This document shows, one piece after another, positions 19,619 to 28,219 of a DNA stretch of 64,000 nucleotides. The stretch is from XYB1-FULL-44-23 sp964502885. Lineage in GTDB: Bacteria > Patescibacteriota > Microgenomatia > CAZETR01 > Amesbacteraceae. Both the position numbers and the translations under genes were made by a program. Numbering within the stretch: the first letter of the stretch is position 1; each line of letters starts with the position of its first letter. Under the pieces are notes generated by a model, which was not told the DNA's origin, did no database searches, and saw only the letters and a program-made list of their open reading frames with translations. The stretch covers positions 1-64,000 of the forward strand of contig CAZCXU010000003.1 in NCBI GenBank assembly GCA_964502885.1, written 5' to 3'.

Positions 19619-19657
19619 AGTTTCTTAGTCTACTGACTTTCCCTGCCAAAGTAAACC

Positions 19658-20137
19658 CTATTTTTTACAATTAATCACTATTATTCCCAACCCTCCTCCT
19701 GTTTTTTCCGCTTCCTCAAGCCAATTTTCTCTAATAATCTCCGCCTCTTCGGGAAAAAGCGGCTTAGATGCACCCATTGGCCCCGCACCGTCTCGCCCCC
19801 ACTCCTCTTGTTCTCTGGCCCCTACACCACGAACTATCATCACCCCCCTCCTACTTTTTAAACCCATAAATCTGCACCAGGCATCCGACCAAGGGTATTC
19901 TTTTCCTGCTGACAAGTCTATATCAATTACCGGTAAACTCCGCCGCACTGCTGTCTGTCGCAATACCTTCACCACTTCCCTCTCATCTTTCCTATTTTCC
20001 ACTTCCAGTGTTATTTGTCCGCACTCTCCATTCAATACCTCAACCATAAAATCCGCTCCGGCATAAATTGGCTCATCCAACCCTGTATCAGTCCAGGATT
20101 CCATCCTGAGTAGTTCCCCCGAAACCTGTTCCGTCAT
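19658..20137 (-). CDS. Hypothetical protein, paralogue of the upstream gene
   Basis: 159 aa. Alignment by eye with the 202-aa product of 20134-20742 gives a shared frame: MTE-x-V, RMESW, DEREVVKVLRQTA, LPVIDIDLS, W-x3-W and a strand followed by a Gly. The pair are tandem paralogues. The VIDIDLS segment could be a beta strand with acidic end, but no nucleotide-binding loop is visible. Function unknown. The genes overlap by 4 nt (ATGA). Confidence 0.6.
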   Translation of the reverse strand: MTEQVSGELLRMESWTDTGLDEPIYAGADFMVEVLNGECGQITLEVENRKDEREVVKVLRQTAVRRSLPVIDIDLSAGKEYPWSDAWCRFMGLKSRRGVMIVRGVGAREQEEWGRDGAGPMGASKPLFPEEAEIIRENWLEEAEKTGGGLGIIVINCKK

Positions 20138-20742
20138 AGCTCCTCGCTCATACTATTTAAATACTTTTTCTGCCCTTGAAAATACACCCTGCACCCTTTC
20201 TGTCCCACCACATCCCCGGGATTTAGCATAAAACCATCCGGTATCCCTCGTTCTATTCTGATCACTTGCACTTCAACCCCCATCGACCTCACATACGACT
20301 GTATGGTCAGGACCATTATTTGCATATCTTCCTCTGTCAATTCATGCATTATTATGCTTTCCGGCGTCCCTATCGGTGTTCCCCAACCGTAATGCATAAG
20401 CCCCATCAAGTTAGGAGCTCCGTGCAAAATAATTAAATTTTTTCCACCATATCTTTTAGAGTTCCTGAGCACCTGCTTCCACACATTTCTCCATTCAAAT
20501 TTTTCATAATTTCTGGACAAATCCGCGTCAATTACGTTCAATCTTCCCCTAGCAGTTTTTTTAATTACAGCCACGGCTTCTTTTTCATCTAGAACACTTT
20601 CTACATGCGCCACCAAACTTTCCCCGGTACTTTCACAAGGATCCCAAATTATCTCTGCGCACTTGTACAGAAATGGTGTCAACGCCTCATTCTCCCACGT
20701 CTCCATCCTTACCCCATGCGCTTCCACAACTCTTTCAGTCAT
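20134..20742 (-). CDS. Hypothetical protein, paralogue of the downstream gene
   Basis: 202 aa. Shares with its neighbour RMETW, DEKEAVAVIKKTA, LNVIDADLS and the W-x3-W element, and adds a C-terminal part with NLIILHGAP and VEVQVIRIERG strands. The alternation of strands and helices suggests an alpha/beta fold, perhaps a decayed P-loop-like domain, but no Walker A is present. It starts 3 nt after frr and is likely in the frr operon. Confidence 0.6.
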   Translation of the reverse strand: MTERVVEAHGVRMETWENEALTPFLYKCAEIIWDPCESTGESLVAHVESVLDEKEAVAVIKKTARGRLNVIDADLSRNYEKFEWRNVWKQVLRNSKRYGGKNLIILHGAPNLMGLMHYGWGTPIGTPESIIMHELTEEDMQIMVLTIQSYVRSMGVEVQVIRIERGIPDGFMLNPGDVVGQKGCRVYFQGQKKYLNSMSEEL

Positions 20743-20745
20743 ACA

Positions 20746-21300
20746 TTAAACTCTCAGCAGATCTTTTTCTTTCGCCTCACCCACCGCTTCAATCTCTTCC
20801 ATAGACTTGTCAGTTATCTTCTGCAATTCATCTTCCAACCGTTTCCGGTCATCTTCATTCAAATCACCTGCCTCTGCCATTCTCTTTAGCTCGCTCATTT
20901 TGTCGTGCCGAACATTTCTGATCTTTACCCGTCCGTCTTCCAGCTTACGATGCAACATCTTCACATATTCGAGCCTGCGTTCTTCAGTTAGGGCCGGTAC
21001 CGCAATTCTGATCAAATTATTATCAAGCACAGGGGTCAACCCCACATTAGCCGCAATGATATCTCTTTTAATATCACCAATAATTGACTGATCATATGGA
21101 GTAATCGTCAGACTTTGCGAATCTGGCGCTGCCACCTGAGCCAATTCGACAATCCGCATCTTTGTCGTCCCGCCATAGGCATTAATCACAATGTTTTCCA
21201 CCAAAGCTGGAGTCGCTCTTCCCGTTCTTACAGTTGCCACATCCTGCCTCACAAACTCCAGGACCCGCTGCATTTTTACCGGCACATCACCCAAATCCAT
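20746..21300 (-). CDS. frr: Ribosome recycling factor
   Basis: 184 aa, full length. Shows VRTGRATPALVENIVINAYG, DSQSLTITPYDQSII, then LIRIAVPALTEERRLEYVKM and the VRHDKMSELKRM helix. It splits post-termination ribosomes together with EF-G. pyrH, the usual neighbour, is absent here. Confidence 0.97.
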   Translation of the reverse strand: MDLGDVPVKMQRVLEFVRQDVATVRTGRATPALVENIVINAYGGTTKMRIVELAQVAAPDSQSLTITPYDQSIIGDIKRDIIAANVGLTPVLDNNLIRIAVPALTEERRLEYVKMLHRKLEDGRVKIRNVRHDKMSELKRMAEAGDLNEDDRKRLEDELQKITDKSMEEIEAVGEAKEKDLLRV

Positions 21301-21321
21301 AAACCTATGATATCACAAGGC

Positions 21322-21993
21322 TTATTCCACCTCTACATAATGTCTTTTCTCGGGTCTGCCCGGATCTACCCATGCGGCCACTTTTCCGCCACGCACAAAT
21401 TTTTCAGGAACAGTTGCCCGATAAAAAATCCCACTCACCAGCCGACACTTTTTACTACTTACTGGATCCTCCCACTCGCACACCAATCTCCATCCGGGCA
21501 CGTCATTTGCGGATCCTGCGGGTTCCACTTCCGCAATCACTGCTTCAATTTTTTCCCCATGTTCTCTTGCCCATCTTGCATTCTGGTATCTCACCGTCGT
21601 CCATACCCACAAGGTCAGCAACACGCCACCCAAAACAAATAGCCCCACCGGAAGTGCACACTGCAAAAGCAAACCACCCACTCTTGCCTCCTCACCTTTT
21701 ACATACACACCCAGCCTTGTCCCCACACTCACCTCACTATTCTGAGACGATCTTGTCACAACCGTCTTTTCCCTCCCGTCCAAAGACGTATATTTTATCT
21801 GCTGTTTATACATCATCATTCCCTCGTCATCATATTCACCGTAGTTATAAATTACCGTACCGGAAACCTTCTCTGCTCCGCTCAAAAAACTGGCCGTCTC
21901 CCATCCATATTTCACTCCCATCACCATAAACAACACCGAAATCAGAAATATTGCATACACAAACAACCGGCCCCATACTCCCATAGGTTTCAC
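21322..21993 (-). CDS. DUF3592-like membrane protein
   Basis: 223 aa with two membrane segments (about 10-28 and 110-132). Between them is the small beta domain typical of DUF3592: a SGTVIYNYGEY start, a QQIKYTSLDGREK core, and SVGTRLGVYV before the second span. A second similar beta module follows after the second span (VIAEVEPAG ... AAWVDPGRPEKRHY). Function of the family is unknown. Confidence 0.7.
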   Translation of the reverse strand: MKPMGVWGRLFVYAIFLISVLFMVMGVKYGWETASFLSGAEKVSGTVIYNYGEYDDEGMMMYKQQIKYTSLDGREKTVVTRSSQNSEVSVGTRLGVYVKGEEARVGGLLLQCALPVGLFVLGGVLLTLWVWTTVRYQNARWAREHGEKIEAVIAEVEPAGSANDVPGWRLVCEWEDPVSSKKCRLVSGIFYRATVPEKFVRGGKVAAWVDPGRPEKRHYVEVE

Positions 21994-22037
21994 ACAACTA
22001 CATTAATACTGCTTTATCCCAAATTCAATCGACACCT

Positions 22038-22490
22038 CTACACTTTTATGATCTTAAACTCCAAAACCTGAATATTCTCTCCCAACTTGCCTATCACTTC
22101 TTTCACCAGCAGCTGAATCGTTTTGGAAGAATCACGGACATATTCCTGCTCCAAGAGTTCTTCTACTGACTTGGGATCACTGGCGCAAATATGCAAAGCC
22201 AGTTCCTGTCCCAACTTTTGAAAATCAGCCGTCTTGGCTACAAAATCAGTCTCACATGCCAGACCCACTATTGCCCCCATTCTACCCGTGTGATGCAAGT
22301 ACGAAAACACCGCTCCGGCTTTGACTTCTCTTTCTGACTTCTTGGCAGCTTTTTCAATTCCTTTTTTCCTCAATACCTCCGCAGCCTTCACCTGATCTCC
22401 CCCAACCTCTTCGAGTGCCGCACGACAATCGGCAATTCCAGCCCCAGTTGTCTCCCGCAGCTTCTTAATATCTTCCACAGAAACAGCCAT
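22038..22490 (-). CDS. tsf: Elongation factor Ts, short form
   Basis: 150 aa, about half of the E. coli protein. Residues 1-45 form the UBA-like domain KLRETTGAGIADCRAALEE, followed by KGIEKAAKKSEREVKAGAV and the core MGAIVGLACETDFVAKT, which contacts EF-Tu. The second core subdomain is absent or minimal, as in short EF-Ts proteins. Start codon ATG abuts the stop of rpsB with 1 nt overlap. Confidence 0.95.
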   Translation of the reverse strand: MAVSVEDIKKLRETTGAGIADCRAALEEVGGDQVKAAEVLRKKGIEKAAKKSEREVKAGAVFSYLHHTGRMGAIVGLACETDFVAKTADFQKLGQELALHICASDPKSVEELLEQEYVRDSSKTIQLLVKEVIGKLGENIQVLEFKIIKV

Positions 22491-23284
22491 TACTTTGCCT
22501 CCTTTTTTGTCGTCTTTCTTTTTGGTTTTTCAGCTTTTTCTTCTGACTTCACTTCCGCTTTTACTTCTTTCATAGTCGCGTCAGCTTCAGCTTTAGGCTC
22601 CACTGGAGTCTTTCTGCCGTCTTCAATAGCATCAGCCACAGCTTTCACTATCAGTTCGATTGACTTTACAGCGTCATCATTAGCTGGAATTACATATTCC
22701 ATCGACGGCTCCGCATTTGTATCAACCACACCAATCAAAGGCACTCCCATTTTGCACGCTTCCCGCACCGCCACATCTTCTTTATGCGTATCAACAACAA
22801 ACACAGCATCCGGCAAACCCACCATGTCAGAAACCCCGCCAAAAAACTTCTCTAATTTTGTAATTTCCCGATCCAGAAGTAGTCTTTCCTTTTTGGTGTA
22901 TTTCTTGAATTCTCCGGCTTCACGCTGCTTTTTCATATCCGCCATCTTGCGGATTCTGCCGGAAAGATAGGAGTTATTAGTCAGAAGTCCGCCCATCCAT
23001 CGCACGCTCACATACGGCATTCCCACTCTTACCGCTTCAGCTTTTACAAACTCTGCCGCCTGTTTCTTTGTACCTACAAACAAAATTTTCCCGCCTCGGG
23101 CTGCCACCTCTTTGACAAACTTACACGCAGCCATCAGTCCATCCCGTGTTTTTACCAGATCAAAAATATGCACTCCGTCTCTCTCTCCATAAATATACCC
23201 CTTCATGGCTGGATTCCAGCGCCTGCGCTGATGACCAAAATGACACCCTGCCTCCAATAGTTGTTCCAGTGAAATATCTTGCAT
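22490..23284 (-). CDS. rpsB: Ribosomal protein uS2
   Basis: 264 aa. Conserved parts are LLEAGCHFGHQRRRWNPAMK, GKILFVGTKKQAAEFV, RWMGGLLTNN, and the Lys/Glu-rich C-terminal tail beyond residue 225. Paired with tsf as in most bacteria. A Shine-Dalgarno AAGGAGAA lies about 7 nt before the ATG and can be paired by the leader (see 23291-23342). Confidence 0.97.
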   Translation of the reverse strand: MQDISLEQLLEAGCHFGHQRRRWNPAMKGYIYGERDGVHIFDLVKTRDGLMAACKFVKEVAARGGKILFVGTKKQAAEFVKAEAVRVGMPYVSVRWMGGLLTNNSYLSGRIRKMADMKKQREAGEFKKYTKKERLLLDREITKLEKFFGGVSDMVGLPDAVFVVDTHKEDVAVREACKMGVPLIGVVDTNAEPSMEYVIPANDDAVKSIELIVKAVADAIEDGRKTPVEPKAEADATMKEVKAEVKSEEKAEKPKRKTTKKEAK

Positions 23285-23290
23285 TGTATC

Positions 23291-23342
23291 GTTCTCCTTA
23301 TACCTCCATTTGCCGTTTATATCAGGAGAACATTGGCAAATG
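23291..23342 (-). promoter_or_regulatory. Structured rpsB leader with anti-Shine-Dalgarno loop
   Basis: On the minus strand a hairpin with 8-bp stem CATTTGCC/GGCAAATG (23335-23342 with 23307-23314) carries GTTCTCCT in its loop (23324-23331). That loop is the exact complement of AGGAGAAC at the rpsB ribosome-binding site (23291-23298). Loop-to-RBS pairing would block initiation, so autogenous control by S2 is a reasonable inference. The distance to the start codon is 14 nt or less. Confidence 0.6.
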
Positions 23343-23398
23343 TGTGAAATTAAGACCTGCCCATTTTACCCCAACCGACTTCAAACTTCAATATTCTT

Positions 23399-24385
23399 TT
23401 ACCGATTCGCCAAATCTTTCCCAGCCAACACAGCACCCGCTGCGGCAAATCCCAGCACCGCAATCGCACTAAAAAACTCTATATATCGACTTACATCTAC
23501 CCTCCCCATCGAGGCAATTTCAGCAGCATACACAGGATCTCTACTGCTTGATACAATCCCAGCTAATCCTCCAGCAGCTAATAATGAGCCAATAATAAAA
23601 CCCAATCTCATTGTCGTCCTCCTGGCCTGATCACCATCCCAATTATCAGCCACTTCTTCCAATCGCTCTCCAATTGTTTCGCCCGTCTCCCTAAATCTAT
23701 TCCCCACAGCCACCACCGCTCTGCCAATCGTTCCCATAGTCCTCCGCCACCACGGTTCCTGTTTTACCGGCTCAGGCACATCCTGCAATTCCTGCTGTTT
23801 CGTTTGCGCGGATTGCAATACTGCAGCACAATTCTCTTTACTGAAAAACTCGTCCGCGACTACCTTTGAATCTACATTTTCTCTGCTGTCTTTAGCTTCT
23901 CTCAAAGTCGTCACGGCCACCCGCATTACCGTCAATCTGGCTGTTTCTATATCAATTTCTGCATCTACAGCCATCTGCGTCACCTGCTTATCAAATTTCA
24001 GCAACTTCCTGGCCACGTTCATCCTCTGAAACATATAGTCGACATCATCTTCATCCGGCTTCATCAGGCTATACAGTTCATGCAGCGGACTCGAAGCTTT
24101 GTATATCTCACCACCCCCCTCATCCAAAAGACGCCGTACTTCCTGCAGCTGCCTTCTGGCATTGAAAGAGCGCATGATTTGTGTCTTTTCTTCATCGCTA
24201 TACCCAGCATATTCCGACACTATTTCTCTAATTGTTCTCCCCTGACGCAAACCCGTAGCTATCTCCGCACTTCTTTCCTCCCACAACTGAGTCAGCCGTT
24301 TCTTTTCCAACGGTCCCCGCGCGTGTTTTTTCTCCGGTTTCACCCTACCTGTTTCATTTTCTGCTGACATACCATAATCTACCAT
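23399..24385 (-). CDS. Hypothetical protein with two C-terminal membrane segments
   Basis: 328 aa. A long helical cytoplasmic part includes GLRQGRTIREIVSEYAGYSD, which resembles a helix-turn-helix but is not certain. After a conserved-looking PWWRRTMGTIGRA, two hydrophobic spans close the protein (about 262-283 and 303-322). No family recognised. Start ATG at 24385 with TATAGG 7 nt upstream; ATG 24370 is an alternative. The neighbouring upstream gene encodes an HD protein. Confidence 0.55.
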   Translation of the reverse strand: MVDYGMSAENETGRVKPEKKHARGPLEKKRLTQLWEERSAEIATGLRQGRTIREIVSEYAGYSDEEKTQIMRSFNARRQLQEVRRLLDEGGGEIYKASSPLHELYSLMKPDEDDVDYMFQRMNVARKLLKFDKQVTQMAVDAEIDIETARLTVMRVAVTTLREAKDSRENVDSKVVADEFFSKENCAAVLQSAQTKQQELQDVPEPVKQEPWWRRTMGTIGRAVVAVGNRFRETGETIGERLEEVADNWDGDQARRTTMRLGFIIGSLLAAGGLAGIVSSSRDPVYAAEIASMGRVDVSRYIEFFSAIAVLGFAAAGAVLAGKDLANR

Positions 24386-24393
24386 ATTTGATC

Positions 24394-25410
24394 CTATAGT
24401 TCAAGTAAATCCGCAGTTTCCGCCCTCACTTCGGACTTTTTGCGGTATTCATCCAGAATAACATAATAATTCTTCATACATTCAGAAACATCAACTTCAC
24501 CGTTTCCATCTGCCTTCAGTACCGTCAAGTCCGAAAGTCCGCCGTCCCGGCTTTTTATATAGCTTTCAAACTCCCGGGCTTTCTTCAGCAACCCTTCTCC
24601 GACAATCCCCCCAATAATCTGCTCCGCTTTAGCTGCCTCTACCCTTTTATCGTCGTCCTTAGGGTTTTTTAGTCTTTCCACATTCTCACCCAGAGAACTA
24701 ATCGACATGCTCCAGGCTTTCTCAAACGCCCCCTCCCCCCGCTGAATTCCCAGATTGATAAACATATACCGATCAAGGCACCCTGCCTGAGGATCAGATA
24801 ATCGATCCCTGCCCCCCAAAATTCCTGAGCTCAAAAAATCAGCTGCTCGCACCACCGCCCCCGCCACACTGGTCGGCTCCGGATACCCCTGCGGCACCAA
24901 GGCTACATGCTCAGGCAACACTCCCATTCTATTTCCCAAAGCCCTCTCTACAAACGGCATCCCCATATGTGCTTCTATATCCAATTTGACTTGTTGTACT
25001 TCGCTGTCTTTAAACCCCATTTTCAAAAGCAGCTGTCCGGCCCACTCCGCCGAATCTGCTCCATGCGTTAATAGACGCAGGTCCTTTGGCACTTCAGGAG
25101 CAATTTTTTTAGCATCGTGCAAAAGCGCCTCTATCCTTATTAGATTATCCTCTTCTTCACTCACTCTTACCCCTTGCTCCCTCAATACGACCACACTTCT
25201 CTCTGCAATCGCCACTACGGCCTCGACATGTTTTTTCTGTAGTTTTATTTGTTCGGCGCTTGCGTCTCCCTCCACTCCAGCCCGATCATATTCAGCATAA
25301 ACTGCCTTTCTGACCTGCTCCACTATTTCCTTACCCCACTCCCCCTTTAAATCAGTAAAAAACCCCCGATTTTCTGCTGATACCGATGTTCCCACTTCCT
25401 CCTCGCCCAT
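24394..25410 (-). CDS. HD-domain phosphohydrolase-like protein
   Basis: 338 aa. The HD pattern is visible as KKHVEAVVAIAE (first His), ALLHDAKKIAPE (HD pair), LTHGADSAEW, then DIEAHMGMP and a final Asp in RAADFLSSG. Such domains bind two metals and hydrolyse nucleotides, cyclic dinucleotides or phosphate esters. The C-terminal third is helical and unmatched. It ends up 1 nt from folD. Confidence 0.72.
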   Translation of the reverse strand: MGEEEVGTSVSAENRGFFTDLKGEWGKEIVEQVRKAVYAEYDRAGVEGDASAEQIKLQKKHVEAVVAIAERSVVVLREQGVRVSEEEDNLIRIEALLHDAKKIAPEVPKDLRLLTHGADSAEWAGQLLLKMGFKDSEVQQVKLDIEAHMGMPFVERALGNRMGVLPEHVALVPQGYPEPTSVAGAVVRAADFLSSGILGGRDRLSDPQAGCLDRYMFINLGIQRGEGAFEKAWSMSISSLGENVERLKNPKDDDKRVEAAKAEQIIGGIVGEGLLKKAREFESYIKSRDGGLSDLTVLKADGNGEVDVSECMKNYYVILDEYRKKSEVRAETADLLEL

Positions 25411-25411
25411 A

Positions 25412-26152
25412 CTAGCTCACCAAGTCTAGCAAATTAGCATAAAGCATTGCCACCGTCACCGGCCCCACTCCTCCAGGCACTGGCGTAAAAAAACTGGCAG
25501 AATTAGCAATCTCGACATCAAAATCCCCCCGTGGGTATCCCACATCAATAGCTACAATTCCAGGCTTCACCATTTCCGGGCGTATTATCCGTTCCTGTCC
25601 GGTACAGGAAATTATCACATCAGCATTTTTCAACTTTTCGAAACTAAAGTCACTTCTGTCCATCCCGTCACAAGCCAGGTTCTGCTTCACCGCCTTACCT
25701 ACCATACCCCGATCTCCCACTACCAGCACTTTTGCACCCTCAAAAATCCTGCCGGAAAGAATCGCCAGCACCGCCCGCGCCGTCGCCGGCATCACTCCGG
25801 ACCTGGGATTTAAGCCATCAACATCCTTGTTAGCACCAATTCCATAGCACAGCTGCAAATCAAAACTCCTGTCATCAGTCAAAGGCAGCTGAATCATTAA
25901 TCCATCGATAGACACGTCCATATTCGCCTGTCGCACCAGCCCCGGCAAATCCGTGATCATCCTCTTGTCGTAATTTACAAACTCCACCCCCAAACTTTCA
26001 GCTTTCTTCCGTTTTACCGCGGTATACACTTTACTCGCCTCGTCATCACTATTATATATAGTCACCAATTTCGGCTTTCGCCCTAATGCTGCAACTTTTG
26101 CCCTAACCTGTTCGTCAATTCTTGCCGCAAACTCTTTTCCGTCAAATATCAT
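25412..26152 (-). CDS. folD: Methylene-tetrahydrofolate dehydrogenase/cyclohydrolase, short
   Basis: 246 aa, about 40 shorter than usual. The catalytic Lys lies in YTAVKRKKAE, the folate site in GLMIQLPL and DVDGLNP, and the C-terminal signature is TPVPGGVGPVTVAML. The Rossmann part VLVVGDRGMVGKAV is followed directly by LKNADVIISCTGQ, and the segment normally carrying ATVTxCHS is cut down, so cofactor binding may differ. It interconverts methylene- and formyl-THF. Overlaps glyA by 4 nt. Confidence 0.93.
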   Translation of the reverse strand: MIFDGKEFAARIDEQVRAKVAALGRKPKLVTIYNSDDEASKVYTAVKRKKAESLGVEFVNYDKRMITDLPGLVRQANMDVSIDGLMIQLPLTDDRSFDLQLCYGIGANKDVDGLNPRSGVMPATARAVLAILSGRIFEGAKVLVVGDRGMVGKAVKQNLACDGMDRSDFSFEKLKNADVIISCTGQERIIRPEMVKPGIVAIDVGYPRGDFDVEIANSASFFTPVPGGVGPVTVAMLYANLLDLVS

Positions 26153-27474
26153 TGCGGTAAAGGAAACTGTCGGGCTAACGTTTTTACTTCCTCCGCAATT
26201 TGCCGAAGCTTTTCATCAGCATTCACCAGTTCTTTAAACTTCTTTCTCGCCAACTGGTCAGCCTCTCTGTCTTGCCCTGCATTCACTTCCAATCCGGCTT
26301 CTTTGCTCAATCTAACAGCCTCTTCCACACTTTGGCTTACCCAATCGGCTATTTGTTCCATTTCGTTCTCTCGCATCCCCCGAGTTGTCACCGCCGGTGT
26401 CCCCAATCGTAATCCCGACGGATAATAAGGCGATCTTGCCTCCTGTGGCACAGTCTGACGGTTAGCTACAATCCCCATGCCCTCGAGCGTCCAGGCCACA
26501 GCCCACCCATCAGTCGCCGCACCGGACAAGTCCATCCATACCATATGGTTCTCCGTTCCGTTTCCCACTAGTTTCAAGCCGGAATCAATCAATCTTCCCG
26601 CCAGGTGTTTGGCATTCGCCACTACTTGCCTAGTGTAATCTGCAAACGCACCTGACTCCGCTTCTTCTACTGCCGCCAGTATTCCCGCTACAGTCTCCAT
26701 ATGCGGCCCTCCCTGCACTCCGGGAAATACAGCTTTATCAATTTTTGCTGCCAACTCCGCGTCTTTCTCCAGTCCTCTTTTGGTAACTAATATCACAGCT
26801 CCCCTCGGCCCCCGCAGTGATTTATGGGTAGTAGTCATCACCACATCAGCAAAATCGACTGGAGATGGATGCGCCCCGCCCACCACTAATCCTCCAATAT
26901 GCGATATATCAGCTACAAAATATGCTCCGCATCTGTCAGCAATTTCCCGATACCGTTTCCAATTAAAAATTCGCGTGTAAGCAGTACCGCCCGCCCAAAT
27001 AATTCTCGGGTTGACTTGCATTGCTTGTTGTTCCAATTCTTCCCAATTTATTTCCCCATCAGTCCTCAAAGTGTAATGAACTGCCGGCATGACGGCTTTA
27101 GTCACCGACACATTCTGCCCCATCGATAAATGTCCTCCTGAAGACAATAATTGCGATAACTGTACATCTTCCTTACTCTGTCTAACTGCCCAGATAATCG
27201 CCAAATTTGCTGCTGCTCCGGATAGTGGTTGCACATTTGCATGCTCCACTCCAAACAATCTTTTCACCCGCTCTCGGCACTCTCGCTCCAATTTATCCAC
27301 AAACTCATTTCCCTGATAGTACCTTTTCCCGGGATACCCCTCCGCATACTTATTTGCCATTATCGAACCCGCCGCCGCCCGCACTTTACCACTCGCATAG
27401 TTTTCCGATGGAATCAGTGTCAACGTCTCGTTTTGTCGTTTTTCTTCAGCTGCTATTAGTTCTGCCACTTCCAT
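26149..27474 (-). CDS. glyA: Serine hydroxymethyltransferase
   Basis: 441 aa PLP enzyme making methylene-THF and glycine from serine. Shows IPSENYASGKVRAAAGSIM, YAEGYPGKRYYQGNE, the PLP lysine in TTTHKSLRGPRGAVI, and FPGVQGGPHME. It gives the one-carbon unit used by ThyX and Fmt. The start has TAGAAT (27481-27486) 6 nt upstream, so the mRNA may be leaderless. Confidence 0.97.
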   Translation of the reverse strand: MEVAELIAAEEKRQNETLTLIPSENYASGKVRAAAGSIMANKYAEGYPGKRYYQGNEFVDKLERECRERVKRLFGVEHANVQPLSGAAANLAIIWAVRQSKEDVQLSQLLSSGGHLSMGQNVSVTKAVMPAVHYTLRTDGEINWEELEQQAMQVNPRIIWAGGTAYTRIFNWKRYREIADRCGAYFVADISHIGGLVVGGAHPSPVDFADVVMTTTHKSLRGPRGAVILVTKRGLEKDAELAAKIDKAVFPGVQGGPHMETVAGILAAVEEAESGAFADYTRQVVANAKHLAGRLIDSGLKLVGNGTENHMVWMDLSGAATDGWAVAWTLEGMGIVANRQTVPQEARSPYYPSGLRLGTPAVTTRGMRENEMEQIADWVSQSVEEAVRLSKEAGLEVNAGQDREADQLARKKFKELVNADEKLRQIAEEVKTLARQFPLPQ

Positions 27475-27480
27475 TGTTCG

Positions 27481-27486
27481 ATTCTA
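27481..27486 (-). promoter_or_regulatory. -10 box of glyA, leaderless arrangement
   Basis: TAGAAT on the minus strand, 6 nt before the ATG at 27474. Confidence 0.5.
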
Positions 27487-27541
27487 GACTATGGCGGGCA
27501 TAAAACAAAATCATAAGCTATATGCGAGTTATACGGTCATT

Positions 27542-28219
27542 CTATCTTGTAATGGCCGTATTCGCTCCCAAAAGTCCCACCGCTCTCGTCTCCAAGTATG
27601 TCAACACCTCATGATTAATCGCACGCGCCACTTCTTCTATAGACTTAGTCGCATCTATAAACCTCCACCGGGCGCTTCCCGTCATAGTCATCTCCCAAAA
27701 ACCCAACCGCAATCTTTCATGGAAGTCTTTTGCCGCAGCGTCCAGACGATTCCACTCCTGACCAAACCGTTTTCTCGACAATCCCACCTCTACAGGAGTA
27801 TCCAAAAGCAAAGTCAGATCAGGTTGCAATCCCCCAGTCGCAAACCGAACTATTGGCTGTAAAACCCCCAAGGAAATATTGTGACCATATCCCTGATATG
27901 CTTCTGTACTATCTGCAAACCTATCACAAAGTACCACCCCGCCATTTGCCAAATGAGGATTTATCACCTGTTCTACCAATTGCGCCCGGGATGCTTGAAA
28001 CAATAACAATTCCGTCCTGGGAAGCATAGCTTGATTCTTCATGTCAATGATGACTTGTCTCACTTGATTTCCGATATCTGTCCCACCTGGCTCCCTTGTA
28101 CACAGCACATCATACTCCATACCCCTGAGTGTCTCCGCCAATGTTCTAATCTGCACCGTCTTCCCGGCCCCTTCACCTCCCTCAAAAGTAATGAATGCCC
28201 CCCGTTTTTCTGTATCCAT
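27542..28219 (-). CDS. tmk: Thymidylate kinase
   Basis: 225 aa. P-loop FEGGEGAGKT near residue 13, the DR(Y/F) motif in VVLCDRFADSTEAYQGYG, and a lid region with arginines (GLSRKRFGQEWNRLD). Phosphorylates dTMP to dTDP. It overlaps the stop of the ThyX-like gene by 1 nt, and a second kinase of this fold lies three genes upstream. Confidence 0.93.
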   Translation of the reverse strand: MDTEKRGAFITFEGGEGAGKTVQIRTLAETLRGMEYDVLCTREPGGTDIGNQVRQVIIDMKNQAMLPRTELLLFQASRAQLVEQVINPHLANGGVVLCDRFADSTEAYQGYGHNISLGVLQPIVRFATGGLQPDLTLLLDTPVEVGLSRKRFGQEWNRLDAAAKDFHERLRLGFWEMTMTGSARWRFIDATKSIEEVARAINHEVLTYLETRAVGLLGANTAITR

